Source of the DNA: JAGXRK01 sp963804005
Lineage (GTDB): Bacteria; Bacteroidota; Ignavibacteria; Ignavibacteriales; Ignavibacteriaceae
Assembly (NCBI GenBank): GCA_963804005.1
Contig: CAWDOP010000011.1
Span: 120,315-184,314 of the forward strand
Length of the DNA: 64,000 nucleotides
Reading direction: 5' to 3'
Shown piece by piece: positions 9,100 to 16,315 of this stretch. Both the position numbers and the translations under genes were made by a program. Position 1 is the stretch's first letter. The number at the start of each line of letters is the position of its first letter. Below the pieces are notes generated by a model that saw nothing but the letters and a program-made list of their open reading frames with translations, was not told where the DNA came from and searched no databases.

Positions 9100-9113
9100 T
9101 ATTTGTAGGGGCA

Positions 9114-9142
9114 ATTATAAGATATTGTATAGAATTTGTCAA
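9114..9142 (-). promoter_or_regulatory. Consensus sigma-70 promoter for the fasciclin-sigma-crt unit
   Basis: On the minus strand TTGACA (9142-9137) and TATAAT (9119-9114) are separated by exactly 17 bases, a perfect match to the housekeeping sigma-70 consensus. Transcription should start near 9107 and read the fasciclin gene. Two TAGACA hexamers lie just downstream of the expected start, as in a repressed promoter. Confidence 0.75.
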
Positions 9143-9252
9143 GTCTTTTTGTAAAAATAATTATAAATATTTTTGCTGGAACTAAATAAGTTTTGATTTT
9201 GTTCTGTTTTTGAAGAATTTAATATAAAATTAATTTCTATTATTGAATAATG

Positions 9253-9277
9253 TTAGACAAATAGTTAATTTTAGACA
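9253..9277 (+). promoter_or_regulatory. Putative operator in the merR leader: two TTAGACA repeats
   Basis: TTAGACA occurs at 9253-9259 and 9271-9277, the second ending five bases before the ATG of the CarH-like gene. The same heptamer, on the other strand, lies at 9099-9093. Repeats so close to the start would let the protein repress its own gene. The 18-base spacing differs from the 11-base spacing on the other side, so cooperative binding is uncertain. Confidence 0.42.
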
Positions 9278-9282
9278 GGATT

Positions 9283-10227
9283 ATGGAAAAAATGTATAAA
9301 TATCCTATAAAAGTGGTTAGTCAAATTACAGGTTTGAGTGTTTTTGTTATCAGATCGTGGGAAAAAAGGTATGAAGTAGTAACACCATCAAGGACAGAAA
9401 CAAATCGTAGATTGTACTCAGAAGATGATATTGAAAAACTTAAACTTTTGAATGATGCTGTTCATAGTGGACATAACATTGGCGGTATTGCAAGTTTGTC
9501 GGTCAGTGAGCTGAAAACTATTCTTGGGAATAAAAATAGTTTTACAGCTACTAATAAAGTTGAATCTAATGAATATACTTTTGAGGACAACGATTCTTTT
9601 CTTGATAATTGTATTGAAGCTGTAAAAGTTTACGATGCAAAAACGCTTGAAACAATATTACTTAAAGCATCTGCAAAATTAAGTCAGCCGCAGTTAATTG
9701 AAGATTTGATAATTCCATTAGTTTACAAAATTGGTGATCTATGGCATGACGGCGATATAAGAATTGCCAACGAGCATTTAGCATCCTCCGTTATCCGTTC
9801 ATTTCTTTCCAACCTTGTTGAACAACATATTCCATCTGAAAATGCACCGATAATTATCTCTGCTACTCCACGAGGACAGGATCATGAATTAGGTGCTTTA
9901 ATTGTGGGAGTAACCGCCGCATCTTTAGGTTGGAAAGTTATCTACCTTGGACCAAATCTTCCCGAAGTAGAAATTGCTGCCGTTGTAGACAGCCTCGGGG
10001 CAAGAGTTGTTGCTTTAAGTATAGTTTATCCAGGTGATGATCCTCAGCTTAAAAAAGATTTGGTAAATCTTAAAAAAATAATTCCTGCAAATGTTTCTCT
10101 AATTGTTGGCGGAAGAGCTGCCGAAGGATATCTGCAAACATTGAACGAAATTAATGCTGTTTTCGTTAAGAATACAAAGCAACTTAAAGTCGAGCTAAAT
10201 TCGATCAGAGAACACAGATTAAACTAA
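9283..10227 (+). CDS. CarH/LitR-type MerR regulator with cobalamin-binding domain (light sensor)
   Basis: A protein of 314 residues. Residues 5-75 are a MerR-family winged helix (KVVSQITGLSVFVIRSWEKRY). Residues about 100-185 are the helical cobalamin cap, containing LWHDGDIRIANEHL, which fits the W-x9-EH motif of photoreceptor CarH proteins. Residues 185-300 are a Rossmann B12-binding domain with GQDHELGALIVG, where the histidine would be the lower cobalt ligand, and YLGPNLP. CarH proteins use adenosylcobalamin: the dark tetramer represses and light breaks it. Here it is divergent from the fasciclin-sigma-crt unit and upstream of photolyase and folE, the classical target set. The motif position before H is Q rather than E or D, a small deviation. 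Confidence 0.88.
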   Translation: MEKMYKYPIKVVSQITGLSVFVIRSWEKRYEVVTPSRTETNRRLYSEDDIEKLKLLNDAVHSGHNIGGIASLSVSELKTILGNKNSFTATNKVESNEYTFEDNDSFLDNCIEAVKVYDAKTLETILLKASAKLSQPQLIEDLIIPLVYKIGDLWHDGDIRIANEHLASSVIRSFLSNLVEQHIPSENAPIIISATPRGQDHELGALIVGVTAASLGWKVIYLGPNLPEVEIAAVVDSLGARVVALSIVYPGDDPQLKKDLVNLKKIIPANVSLIVGGRAAEGYLQTLNEINAVFVKNTKQLKVELNSIREHRLN

Positions 10228-10280
10228 TCAGAGATTTCAGGAACTTTTGTCCTTACCCCAAATAATTAAAGAAAGATCAA

Positions 10281-10733
10281 GTGAAGTTATATCAACTAAA
10301 TGTAAAACAGCTATTGTCTATATCATTGGATGAAGCTTGGAGTTTTTTTTCTGATCCCAAAAATCTACCTAAACTGACACCGAGTTGGTTAAATCTTAAA
10401 ATCACTTCTGATCTGCCTGATGAAATGTACGAGGGAATGATAATTTCATATAAATTTCATCTTATTTTAGGCATTCCTATGAATTGGGTAACTGAAATAA
10501 CGAGCGTAAAGGAAAAGAATTTTTTTGTTGATGAGCAGAGATTCGGGCCATATAAATTCTGGCATCATCAGCACCATTTTAATGAAATTGATGGGGGTGT
10601 TGAAATGGATGATATTATCAGCTATGCGCTGCCACTTGATCCTTTCAGCAGACCGATAAATAAACTTATAGTTGCAAAGAAGGTTCGGGGAATTTTTGAG
10701 TTTAGAAAAGAAGTGTTAAAAAAAATATTTTAA
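10281..10733 (+). CDS. SRPBCC/START-like ligand-binding protein
   Basis: A protein of 150 residues beginning with GTG. It has the pattern of the SRPBCC superfamily, a beta-strand N-terminus, then LDEAWSFFSDPKNLPKLTPSWL, then VTEITSVKEKNFFVDEQRFGPYKFWHHQHHF, followed by a C-terminal long helix. Such proteins bind hydrophobic ligands or act as cyclases. They are frequently found as a small partner beside photolyase and the MerR/B12 gene in light-induced clusters. It lies 54 bases after the regulator and runs tail-to-tail toward the photolyase gene. The ligand is unknown. Confidence 0.78.
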   Translation: MKLYQLNVKQLLSISLDEAWSFFSDPKNLPKLTPSWLNLKITSDLPDEMYEGMIISYKFHLILGIPMNWVTEITSVKEKNFFVDEQRFGPYKFWHHQHHFNEIDGGVEMDDIISYALPLDPFSRPINKLIVAKKVRGIFEFRKEVLKKIF

Positions 10734-10750
10734 AATGTCAGCAATAATTA

Positions 10751-12148
10751 TTAAGAGTTTTTAGAAATATACTTTTCGATGTCAAACTTTCGTTTAGCGC
10801 CGTTTCTATTCATATATCTTATTTTTCCATAAACAGGTCTTTCCTTCCATGCTCTATCGTGTAAACCACCTATTGCCCAGGCACATCCCGTATAACCATT
10901 TGGATCTCTTCCATCCAGTTCATACTTATCATTCAAATAAAAGGCAATCTTTAATGCTTCTTCCGGGGATTTGCTCCACTCAAGAATTTTCTTTGCCCAA
11001 TACATTCTCATATAACCATGCATTTTGCCGGCAATTACTAATTCCCGCTGAGCGGCATTCCATAAATCTTCGTGGGTTTTCGATTTTTCGAATTCATAAA
11101 CAGAATAAACAAACTCTCTTTCATCTTTTCTATGTTCATTTAAAGTTTTCTTTGCCCAATCAGGAAATCCGCTGAACGAATCATAATTGGAATTGTAAAA
11201 GCAAAAATTATCTGATAATTCTCTTCGCACAATTAATTCTTCCCAAAAGGATGTCACAGAAGGATGATTCCCGAATCCACTTAAAATAAGTGCTATTCTC
11301 TGCGCCGAGATCTGTCCAAAATGCAAATAAGGGGAAAGATTTGATAAAACATTTGAGTTAGGATCGTTTCTTGTGTCTGCATATTTATCCAGTTTGGTTT
11401 CAATAAACTGTTTCAGTGTTTTGTGCGCAGCATTTTCACCGGGCTTAATCCAGTCAACAGCTTTTATCTTTTCATTAACTTTTAAAGTGCTATAAACATA
11501 TTGCCAATCAACAGTATCGGATGCAACACCATTAGCGTTTTTCATTTTTTTTAGTTTTGCAAACTCATCTAAAAACTCCGGAAGTTTTTTATGGATTTTG
11601 GGGCGGAAGGTATATGCACCGAATTCCTGTTTTGGTGAAGCATAGAAGCAGGGGACAACATTGTGTGCATCAACTTCATAAAAGGGAATAGATATTTTTT
11701 TTGCAATATCGTTTTTCCATTTTCTTTTGATCTTTAAGGGGTCAAAATCGGAAACTAAAACACTTGCTTTGTGTTCGCTTAAAAATTTAGGTATTTCTTC
11801 AGTAGGATTTCCTGACAAAAGAAAAAAAGGAATGTTGAATTTTCTTAGCTCTATTTCAACTTCCATTAATCCTTTTAACATAAAATCATATTGGCGGTAA
11901 GTTGCATCCAAAAAATTAGGAGTAAGAGAGAACACTACAGCTAAACTTCTTTTTTTCTCTAATGATAATTGCTGTGCAAACAATAATGCCCAGTTATCGT
12001 AAACTCTCTGATCGCGGCTCATCCAATAAATTATTGGACCCGTAGCTTCTTTTCCATTTTTTAGAAGTCTTATTCTTTTTTCGTTTATCATAAAATAATT
12101 GGATGAACTATTCACTAATTTTAATTGTTCTATATATTGCATAAACAT
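10751..12148 (-). CDS. phr: Deoxyribodipyrimidine photolyase, class II
   Basis: A protein of 465 residues. An N-terminal alpha/beta domain starts at about residue 38 with IIYWMSRDQRVYDNWALLFA. The C-terminal helical FAD domain carries SNLSPYLHFGQIS, FWEELIVRRELSDNFC and, near the end, GYTGCAWAIGGLHDRAW with KIRYMN. These blocks are specific to class II CPD photolyases. The enzyme uses FADH- and blue light to split cyclobutane pyrimidine dimers in DNA. It is convergent with the SRPBCC gene and divergent from the peroxidase gene, in the putative light regulon. The start may be the ATG at 12148 or the second ATG six bases downstream. Confidence 0.93.
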   Translation of the reverse strand: MFMQYIEQLKLVNSSSNYFMINEKRIRLLKNGKEATGPIIYWMSRDQRVYDNWALLFAQQLSLEKKRSLAVVFSLTPNFLDATYRQYDFMLKGLMEVEIELRKFNIPFFLLSGNPTEEIPKFLSEHKASVLVSDFDPLKIKRKWKNDIAKKISIPFYEVDAHNVVPCFYASPKQEFGAYTFRPKIHKKLPEFLDEFAKLKKMKNANGVASDTVDWQYVYSTLKVNEKIKAVDWIKPGENAAHKTLKQFIETKLDKYADTRNDPNSNVLSNLSPYLHFGQISAQRIALILSGFGNHPSVTSFWEELIVRRELSDNFCFYNSNYDSFSGFPDWAKKTLNEHRKDEREFVYSVYEFEKSKTHEDLWNAAQRELVIAGKMHGYMRMYWAKKILEWSKSPEEALKIAFYLNDKYELDGRDPNGYTGCAWAIGGLHDRAWKERPVYGKIRYMNRNGAKRKFDIEKYISKNS

Positions 12149-12229
12149 AAAGAAGTATTGAAGAGTTCAATATTATACTTACTGGTTTTTGTACTAAGGA
12201 AAATAACATTAAAATAAGGAAACTTGTAT

Positions 12230-12778
12230 ATGAGCCTTTTTAGGAATTCATCAGTTGCTGCTTCGTCTAATAATATATACTCGTCTGGTGATTCAGCAAA
12301 CATAAGTGAAATTACTGTAAAAGATTTAAACCTAAAAGAAGTAAAATTATCAAAATATAAGGGTAAAGTGTTACTTATAGTAAATGTAGCAAGTAAGTGC
12401 GGCTTTACTTCACAATATGCAGGTCTACAAAAAATTTATGAAAAGTATAAAGAACAAGGATTTGAAGTGCTTGGTTTTCCTTGTAATGATTTTGGCGGAC
12501 AGGAGCCAGGTACAAATGAAGAGATTAGCAATTTCTGTTCAATAAATTATGGTGTAACCTTCCCAATGTTTGATAAAGTTCATGTTAAGGGAGATAAAAA
12601 AGCGCCTCTCTTCGATTGTTTAACAAACAATTCTGTAACAGGGAAGTCCTCTATTAAATGGAACTTTGAAAAATTCATAATTGATAAAACAGGAAACATT
12701 GTTGACCGTTTCAGAAGTACGACAAAACCGGACAGTAAGAAAATCACTTCCTTGATAGAACGAGAATTAAGTAAATAA
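12230..12778 (+). CDS. Glutathione peroxidase-family thiol peroxidase (Cys type)
   Basis: A thioredoxin-fold peroxidase with the family blocks LIVNVASKCGFTSQYAGL, the peroxidatic cysteine of this type, then LGFPCNDFGGQEPGTNEEI and IKWNFEKFIID. It reduces hydrogen peroxide or lipid peroxides, probably with thioredoxin rather than glutathione in bacteria. The active residue is cysteine and not selenocysteine, despite a selenium operon nearby. An AAGGA lies before the ATG at 12230; a TTG two codons upstream is less likely. A 35-residue N-terminal extension before the domain is not a clear signal peptide. Confidence 0.9.
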   Translation: MSLFRNSSVAASSNNIYSSGDSANISEITVKDLNLKEVKLSKYKGKVLLIVNVASKCGFTSQYAGLQKIYEKYKEQGFEVLGFPCNDFGGQEPGTNEEISNFCSINYGVTFPMFDKVHVKGDKKAPLFDCLTNNSVTGKSSIKWNFEKFIIDKTGNIVDRFRSTTKPDSKKITSLIERELSK

Positions 12779-12806
12779 AACGACATCAATTATTTTTTTA
12801 ACAGTT

Positions 12807-13319
12807 ATGAGTCTAATAATGAACGGTGAAACAGTAATATTTAACTTCAATTCTGCATCAACTTCCGGTGAATGGACAACAGTAAATGATGTTGTCATGG
12901 GCGGAGTTTCCAATAGCAAATTTGAGCTAAACAAGGATTGTACGGCGACATTTTCGGGAACGGTTTCTCCCGATAACAGTGGCGGCTTTGCTTCAGCCAG
13001 AGCCTCATTAAAAAATGAATTCAATGATTATGAAGGAGTTTTAATTCGTGTTAATGGTGATGGCAATATTTATAGTTTAAGATTTAGAACTGATACAAAT
13101 TTTGACGGAATTTCTTATCAGGCAAAATTCAAAACGGAATCTGGTTTATGGAAAGAATATAAAATTCCATTGAGTGAATTTAAACCAACTTTTAGAGGCA
13201 ATACTCTTTCAGATAAACCAAAGCTTGAATCCAAAAACATTAAACAAATCGGGATACTTATTGCTGATAAACAGTATGGTAAGTTTGAGTTAAATATCGA
13301 TTGGGTAAAACTTTATTAG
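12807..13319 (+). CDS. CIA30 family protein
   Basis: A single CIA30 (complex I intermediate-associated protein 30) domain: VNDVVMGGVSNSKFEL, GTVSPDNSGGFASARA, then RTDTNFDGISYQAKF and a C-terminal QIGILIADKQYGKFELNIDWVKLY. The fold is a carbohydrate-binding-like jelly roll. In bacteria the function is unknown, but such genes recur beside folE, photolyase and peroxidase genes in light or stress clusters. It follows the peroxidase gene by 28 bases and precedes folE. The first ATG is used; a second in-frame ATG lies four codons later. Confidence 0.82.
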   Translation: MSLIMNGETVIFNFNSASTSGEWTTVNDVVMGGVSNSKFELNKDCTATFSGTVSPDNSGGFASARASLKNEFNDYEGVLIRVNGDGNIYSLRFRTDTNFDGISYQAKFKTESGLWKEYKIPLSEFKPTFRGNTLSDKPKLESKNIKQIGILIADKQYGKFELNIDWVKLY

Positions 13320-13384
13320 TAAAAACATTTTAATCTGAACTTTTATTTTTTTTACTTGTTTATTAAGTAAAAAAGGAAAAAAAC

Positions 13385-14065
13385 ATGAAAGACCCGGGTA
13401 ACGTAAAATCAAATATCGTAGATTTAAGCGATATGAACAATGAACATTTTTTAGCATCCATAGAGACTCCTTTGCGCGAGGATGCATTTAAACTTGATGA
13501 TGAACTAAAAATCGAACTGATTGAAAAAAACTTTAAAGAAATAATGCACATACTTGGACTTGATTTGAATGATGAAAGTCTAAATGATACGCCAAGGCGT
13601 GTAGCTAAAATGTATGTGAAGGAAATTTTTAGCGGCTTAAATCCTGAAAACAAACCTCAACCGACACTCTTTGAAAATAAATATAAGTTCAATGATATGT
13701 TGATTGAAAGAAACATTACAATTTATTCATATTGTGAACATCATTTTGTGCCGATAATAGGTAAAGCGCATATTGCCTATTTCCCAAAGGATCATGTTAT
13801 AGGATTATCGAAACTAAACAGGATTGCGCAGTACTATGCAAAACGTCCACAGGTTCAGGAAAGATTAACAATGCAAATTGCTAATGAATTAAAAGAATCT
13901 TTACATACCGAAGATGTCGCGGTTATTATTGAAGCGGATCACCTTTGTGTAGCTTCAAGAGGCGTAAGTGATGTTAACAGTTCAACAATTACATCTAATT
14001 ATAATGGAAAGTTTATGAATGATAATATTAGAAAAGAGTTTCTAACCCACATAAAAAACATATAA
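13385..14065 (+). CDS. folE: GTP cyclohydrolase I (FolE)
   Basis: A protein of 226 residues with the type I FolE signatures: NDTPRRVAKMY, then ITIYSYCEHHFVPIIGKAHIAY with the zinc-binding CEHH, then KLNRIAQYYAKRPQVQERL and a second zinc cysteine in EADHLCVASRGV. It converts GTP to dihydroneopterin triphosphate, the first step to folate or pterins. Folate cofactor can act as the antenna of some photolyases, which may explain its recurring place in light-induced clusters. It has an AAGGAAAAAAAC leader before the ATG and lies in a row with the peroxidase and CIA30 genes. Confidence 0.95.
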   Translation: MKDPGNVKSNIVDLSDMNNEHFLASIETPLREDAFKLDDELKIELIEKNFKEIMHILGLDLNDESLNDTPRRVAKMYVKEIFSGLNPENKPQPTLFENKYKFNDMLIERNITIYSYCEHHFVPIIGKAHIAYFPKDHVIGLSKLNRIAQYYAKRPQVQERLTMQIANELKESLHTEDVAVIIEADHLCVASRGVSDVNSSTITSNYNGKFMNDNIRKEFLTHIKNI

Positions 14066-14073
14066 TTCTGAAA

Positions 14074-15504
14074 ATGATTTTAGTTACAGGTGCAACAGGT
14101 TATGTGGGTGGTCGATTGGTTCCTCGCCTTTTAGAAAAAGGATACAAAGTGCGGTGCCTTGCCCGCGATGAATCAAGATTAAAAGACAGATGGGAAGGGG
14201 TTGAGGTTGTTCAAGGTGATGTTCTGGATAAAGAATCTCTCACTAATAAATTTAACGGAGTAGAAACAGCCTACTATTTAATTCATTCTATGAGCGGGGA
14301 TAGCGAATTTTCAAAAACAGATATTATCGCTGCTGAAAATTTTGCTAAAGCTGCAGAAGAACAAAATGTAAAAAGAATTATTTATCTGGGCGGCTTAGGT
14401 TCTTCCAATGAAAAACTTTCCAAACATTTATCAAGCAGAGTACAAACAGGTGAAGCATTAAGAAAATTTAATGTTCCCGTAACGGAATTCAGAGCCGGAG
14501 TTATTGTCGGTTCCGGTAGTCTTTCTTTTGAAATGATTAGATATCTTACCGAGCGTCTTGCTGTTATGATAACTCCTAAGTGGGTAAACACAAAAACACA
14601 ACCAATTGCCATCAGGGATGTGCTTCGTTACCTAATTGAAGCTCTAAAAGTCGAAGAATCTACAGGAGAAATAATTGATATTGGTGGAGAGGATATACTT
14701 ACATATAAAGATTTGATGATCATTTATGCAAAGGTAAGAGGATTAAAAAGATATTTTATAAAAGTGCCGGTATTAACACCACGACTCTCATCACATTGGG
14801 TTGGGTTGGTAACACCACTTCCATCCAGAATTGCAAAACCATTGGTTGATGGTCTAAAAAATGAACTGATTTGTGAAAGCAATAAAGCAAAAGAGTTATT
14901 TGGGTTTAAAACAATATCCTACAAAGAAGCTGTAGAGCTGGCTTTGCAAAGAAACAAAGAAGGCAAAACCGAAACGATCTGGTTCAGTTCTTATTCTTCG
15001 GGAATCAAAAGTAAAACCACTCCTGTTCATCTTACTCAAAAGGAGGGTATGATAATTGAGAAAAGAGAAATAATAGTAAATGCATCAACGGAATTAACAT
15101 TTAAAGCTTTTACATTGATAGGTGGGAAGAATGGCTGGTATGCAAATTTCCTCTGGGCAATTCGTGGATATATTGATCTTCTAACAGGTGGAGTAGGAAT
15201 GAGAAGAGGAAGAAGAAGCGACACAGAATTGATATCAGGAGATCCGCTTGATTTTTGGCGTGTTGAAGCAATTGAAAAAAATAAACTATTGCGTCTTAGG
15301 GCAGAAATGAAACTTCCCGGCGATGCGTGGCTTCAATTTAATGTTGAAAATATTGATGAGAATAAATCAAAATTAACACAAACTGCGTTTTTTGAACCAA
15401 GAGGATTATGGGGTTTATTCTATTGGTATTCAATTTATCCACTGCACGGAATTATCTTTGGCGGGATGATTAAAGAAATACGAAAAGCGGCAGAAAAAAC
15501 CTAA
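14074..15504 (+). CDS. Atypical SDR NAD(P)-binding protein fused to a DUF2867 domain
   Basis: A protein of 476 residues. The N-terminal 300 residues are an NmrA/atypical short-chain dehydrogenase Rossmann fold with MILVTGATGYVGGRLVPRLL. The last 150 residues, from about 335 (EIIVNASTELTFKAFTLIGG) through GVGMRRGRRSDTELISGDPLDFWRV to PLHGIIFGGMIKEIRKAAE, are a DUF2867 domain. Proteins of this architecture are often found in light-controlled clusters with folE and photolyase. The reaction is unknown; a redox or binding role on a hydrophobic substrate is possible. It is eight bases after folE and so is probably in the same transcript. Confidence 0.82.
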   Translation: MILVTGATGYVGGRLVPRLLEKGYKVRCLARDESRLKDRWEGVEVVQGDVLDKESLTNKFNGVETAYYLIHSMSGDSEFSKTDIIAAENFAKAAEEQNVKRIIYLGGLGSSNEKLSKHLSSRVQTGEALRKFNVPVTEFRAGVIVGSGSLSFEMIRYLTERLAVMITPKWVNTKTQPIAIRDVLRYLIEALKVEESTGEIIDIGGEDILTYKDLMIIYAKVRGLKRYFIKVPVLTPRLSSHWVGLVTPLPSRIAKPLVDGLKNELICESNKAKELFGFKTISYKEAVELALQRNKEGKTETIWFSSYSSGIKSKTTPVHLTQKEGMIIEKREIIVNASTELTFKAFTLIGGKNGWYANFLWAIRGYIDLLTGGVGMRRGRRSDTELISGDPLDFWRVEAIEKNKLLRLRAEMKLPGDAWLQFNVENIDENKSKLTQTAFFEPRGLWGLFYWYSIYPLHGIIFGGMIKEIRKAAEKT

Positions 15505-15594
15505 ACAAATCTTCTCTTAAATTTTAATTGCACATCAAGGAACAACTATTCATCAATTAAAAATAAGTCTATCATATTTTAGAAATAAAAAAAT

Positions 15595-15700
15595 CTGCCG
15601 GAGGCAGGAGGGCAGGAGGATATAATTTTTAGTACTAAGCAAATCTCCGAAGGAGTCCTCCGGAAAAACAGAAGCCCCGGCAATTGGGATAATTAATAAT
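15595..15700. repeat. Composite hairpin repeat, copy 1
   Basis: A small palindrome CTGCCGGAGGCAG (15595-15607) is followed by GGCAGGAGGATATAATTTTT and AGTACTAAGCAAAT (15611-15644), then a second hairpin ending CCCCGGCAATTGGGAT. The same order of parts is found at 38988-39066. It fills the spacer between the SDR-DUF2867 gene and the gene before tRNA-Sec. This looks like a dispersed non-coding repeat rather than a gene. Confidence 0.55.
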
Positions 15701-15796
15701 TAGTTTTTACTCTTCCTAAAATATTATTCATTTGCCTCCCAAAATTTTGTTAATTATGTTTAAAAAGAAGTTATACGAAAAACATAGAGAGCAGTT

Positions 15797-16198
15797 ATGG
15801 CTATGGATTTTCACTGTCCATATTGCAAAGGTATACTCAATGTACAAGACAAAATCGTTTTCTCTGTAAAAACAAAACAGGGATTAAAGGGAATGCTTTT
15901 TCTTGATCCGGGATTGGGTAATTACAAAACAATAACTCATCCTTTGTTCAAAGTAAAAGAAGGCGAATTAAATCAGTTTTTATGCCCGATTTGTCATTCA
16001 AATCTTGCTGCTTTGGAGATTAATAAAAACCTGGTTAAAGTACTTCTGGTGGATGACGGCAAGAGAGTATATGAAGTTTTATTTTCAGGAATTTCCGGTG
16101 AGCATTGTACATATAAATTGAAAGACAGCGAACTAGAAACTTACGGCGAAGATTCGGAAAAATATCAAAATTTTTTCGGTGAAGGTCCCCGTTTCTAA
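15797..16198 (+). CDS. Small zinc-ribbon-like protein of unknown function
   Basis: I do not recognise this 133-residue protein. It has two CxxC pairs, CPYCKG at the start and CPICHS near residue 57, suggesting a bound zinc, and a C-terminal beta-rich segment (VKVLLVDDGKRVYEVLFSGI) before an acidic tail. It ends two bases before the first base of tRNA-Sec and is oriented with the selenium genes, so it may be co-transcribed with them. Nothing in it points to selenium handling directly. It is read as a real gene because of length, cysteine pattern and placement. Confidence 0.65.
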   Translation: MAMDFHCPYCKGILNVQDKIVFSVKTKQGLKGMLFLDPGLGNYKTITHPLFKVKEGELNQFLCPICHSNLAALEINKNLVKVLLVDDGKRVYEVLFSGISGEHCTYKLKDSELETYGEDSEKYQNFFGEGPRF

Positions 16199-16200
16199 TT

Positions 16201-16292
16201 AGAGGGGTTGGGACTGGTGTTCCGGCTGGTCTTCAAAACCAGTAGCCGGCGGATAAAACCACCGGTGGCAGGTTCGATTCCTGCCCTCTCTG
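16201..16292 (+). tRNA. selC: tRNA-Sec (anticodon TCA)
   Basis: A 92-base cloverleaf with a long variable arm. The anticodon stem-loop is CTGGT-CTTCAAA-ACCAG, with TCA at the anticodon position, reading UGA. The acceptor pairs AGAGGGG with CCTCTCT (one G-U), and GCAGGTTCGATTCCTGC forms the T arm. The variable arm AGCCGGCGGATAAAACCACCGG is extended, as expected for selenocysteine tRNA. It lies directly upstream of selA with 23 bases between, so it is probably processed from the selenium operon transcript. Together with selA, selB and selD this is a complete bacterial selenocysteine pathway. Confidence 0.93.
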
Positions 16293-16315
16293 CAAATAAT
16301 TTCTGGTACAAAACT

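Noticed and set aside
9253..9277. Known published CarH operator sequence
   Set aside because: The TTAGACA repeats are a local observation; I cannot match them to an experimentally known box, so they are only called putative.
12230..12778. Selenocysteine glutathione peroxidase
   Set aside because: The active-site codon encodes cysteine (NVASKCGFT); there is no in-frame UGA.
16208..16315. N-terminal extension of SelA into the tRNA-Sec gene
   Set aside because: The 36 added residues are encoded by the tRNA itself; the ATG at 16316 gives the normal SelA length.
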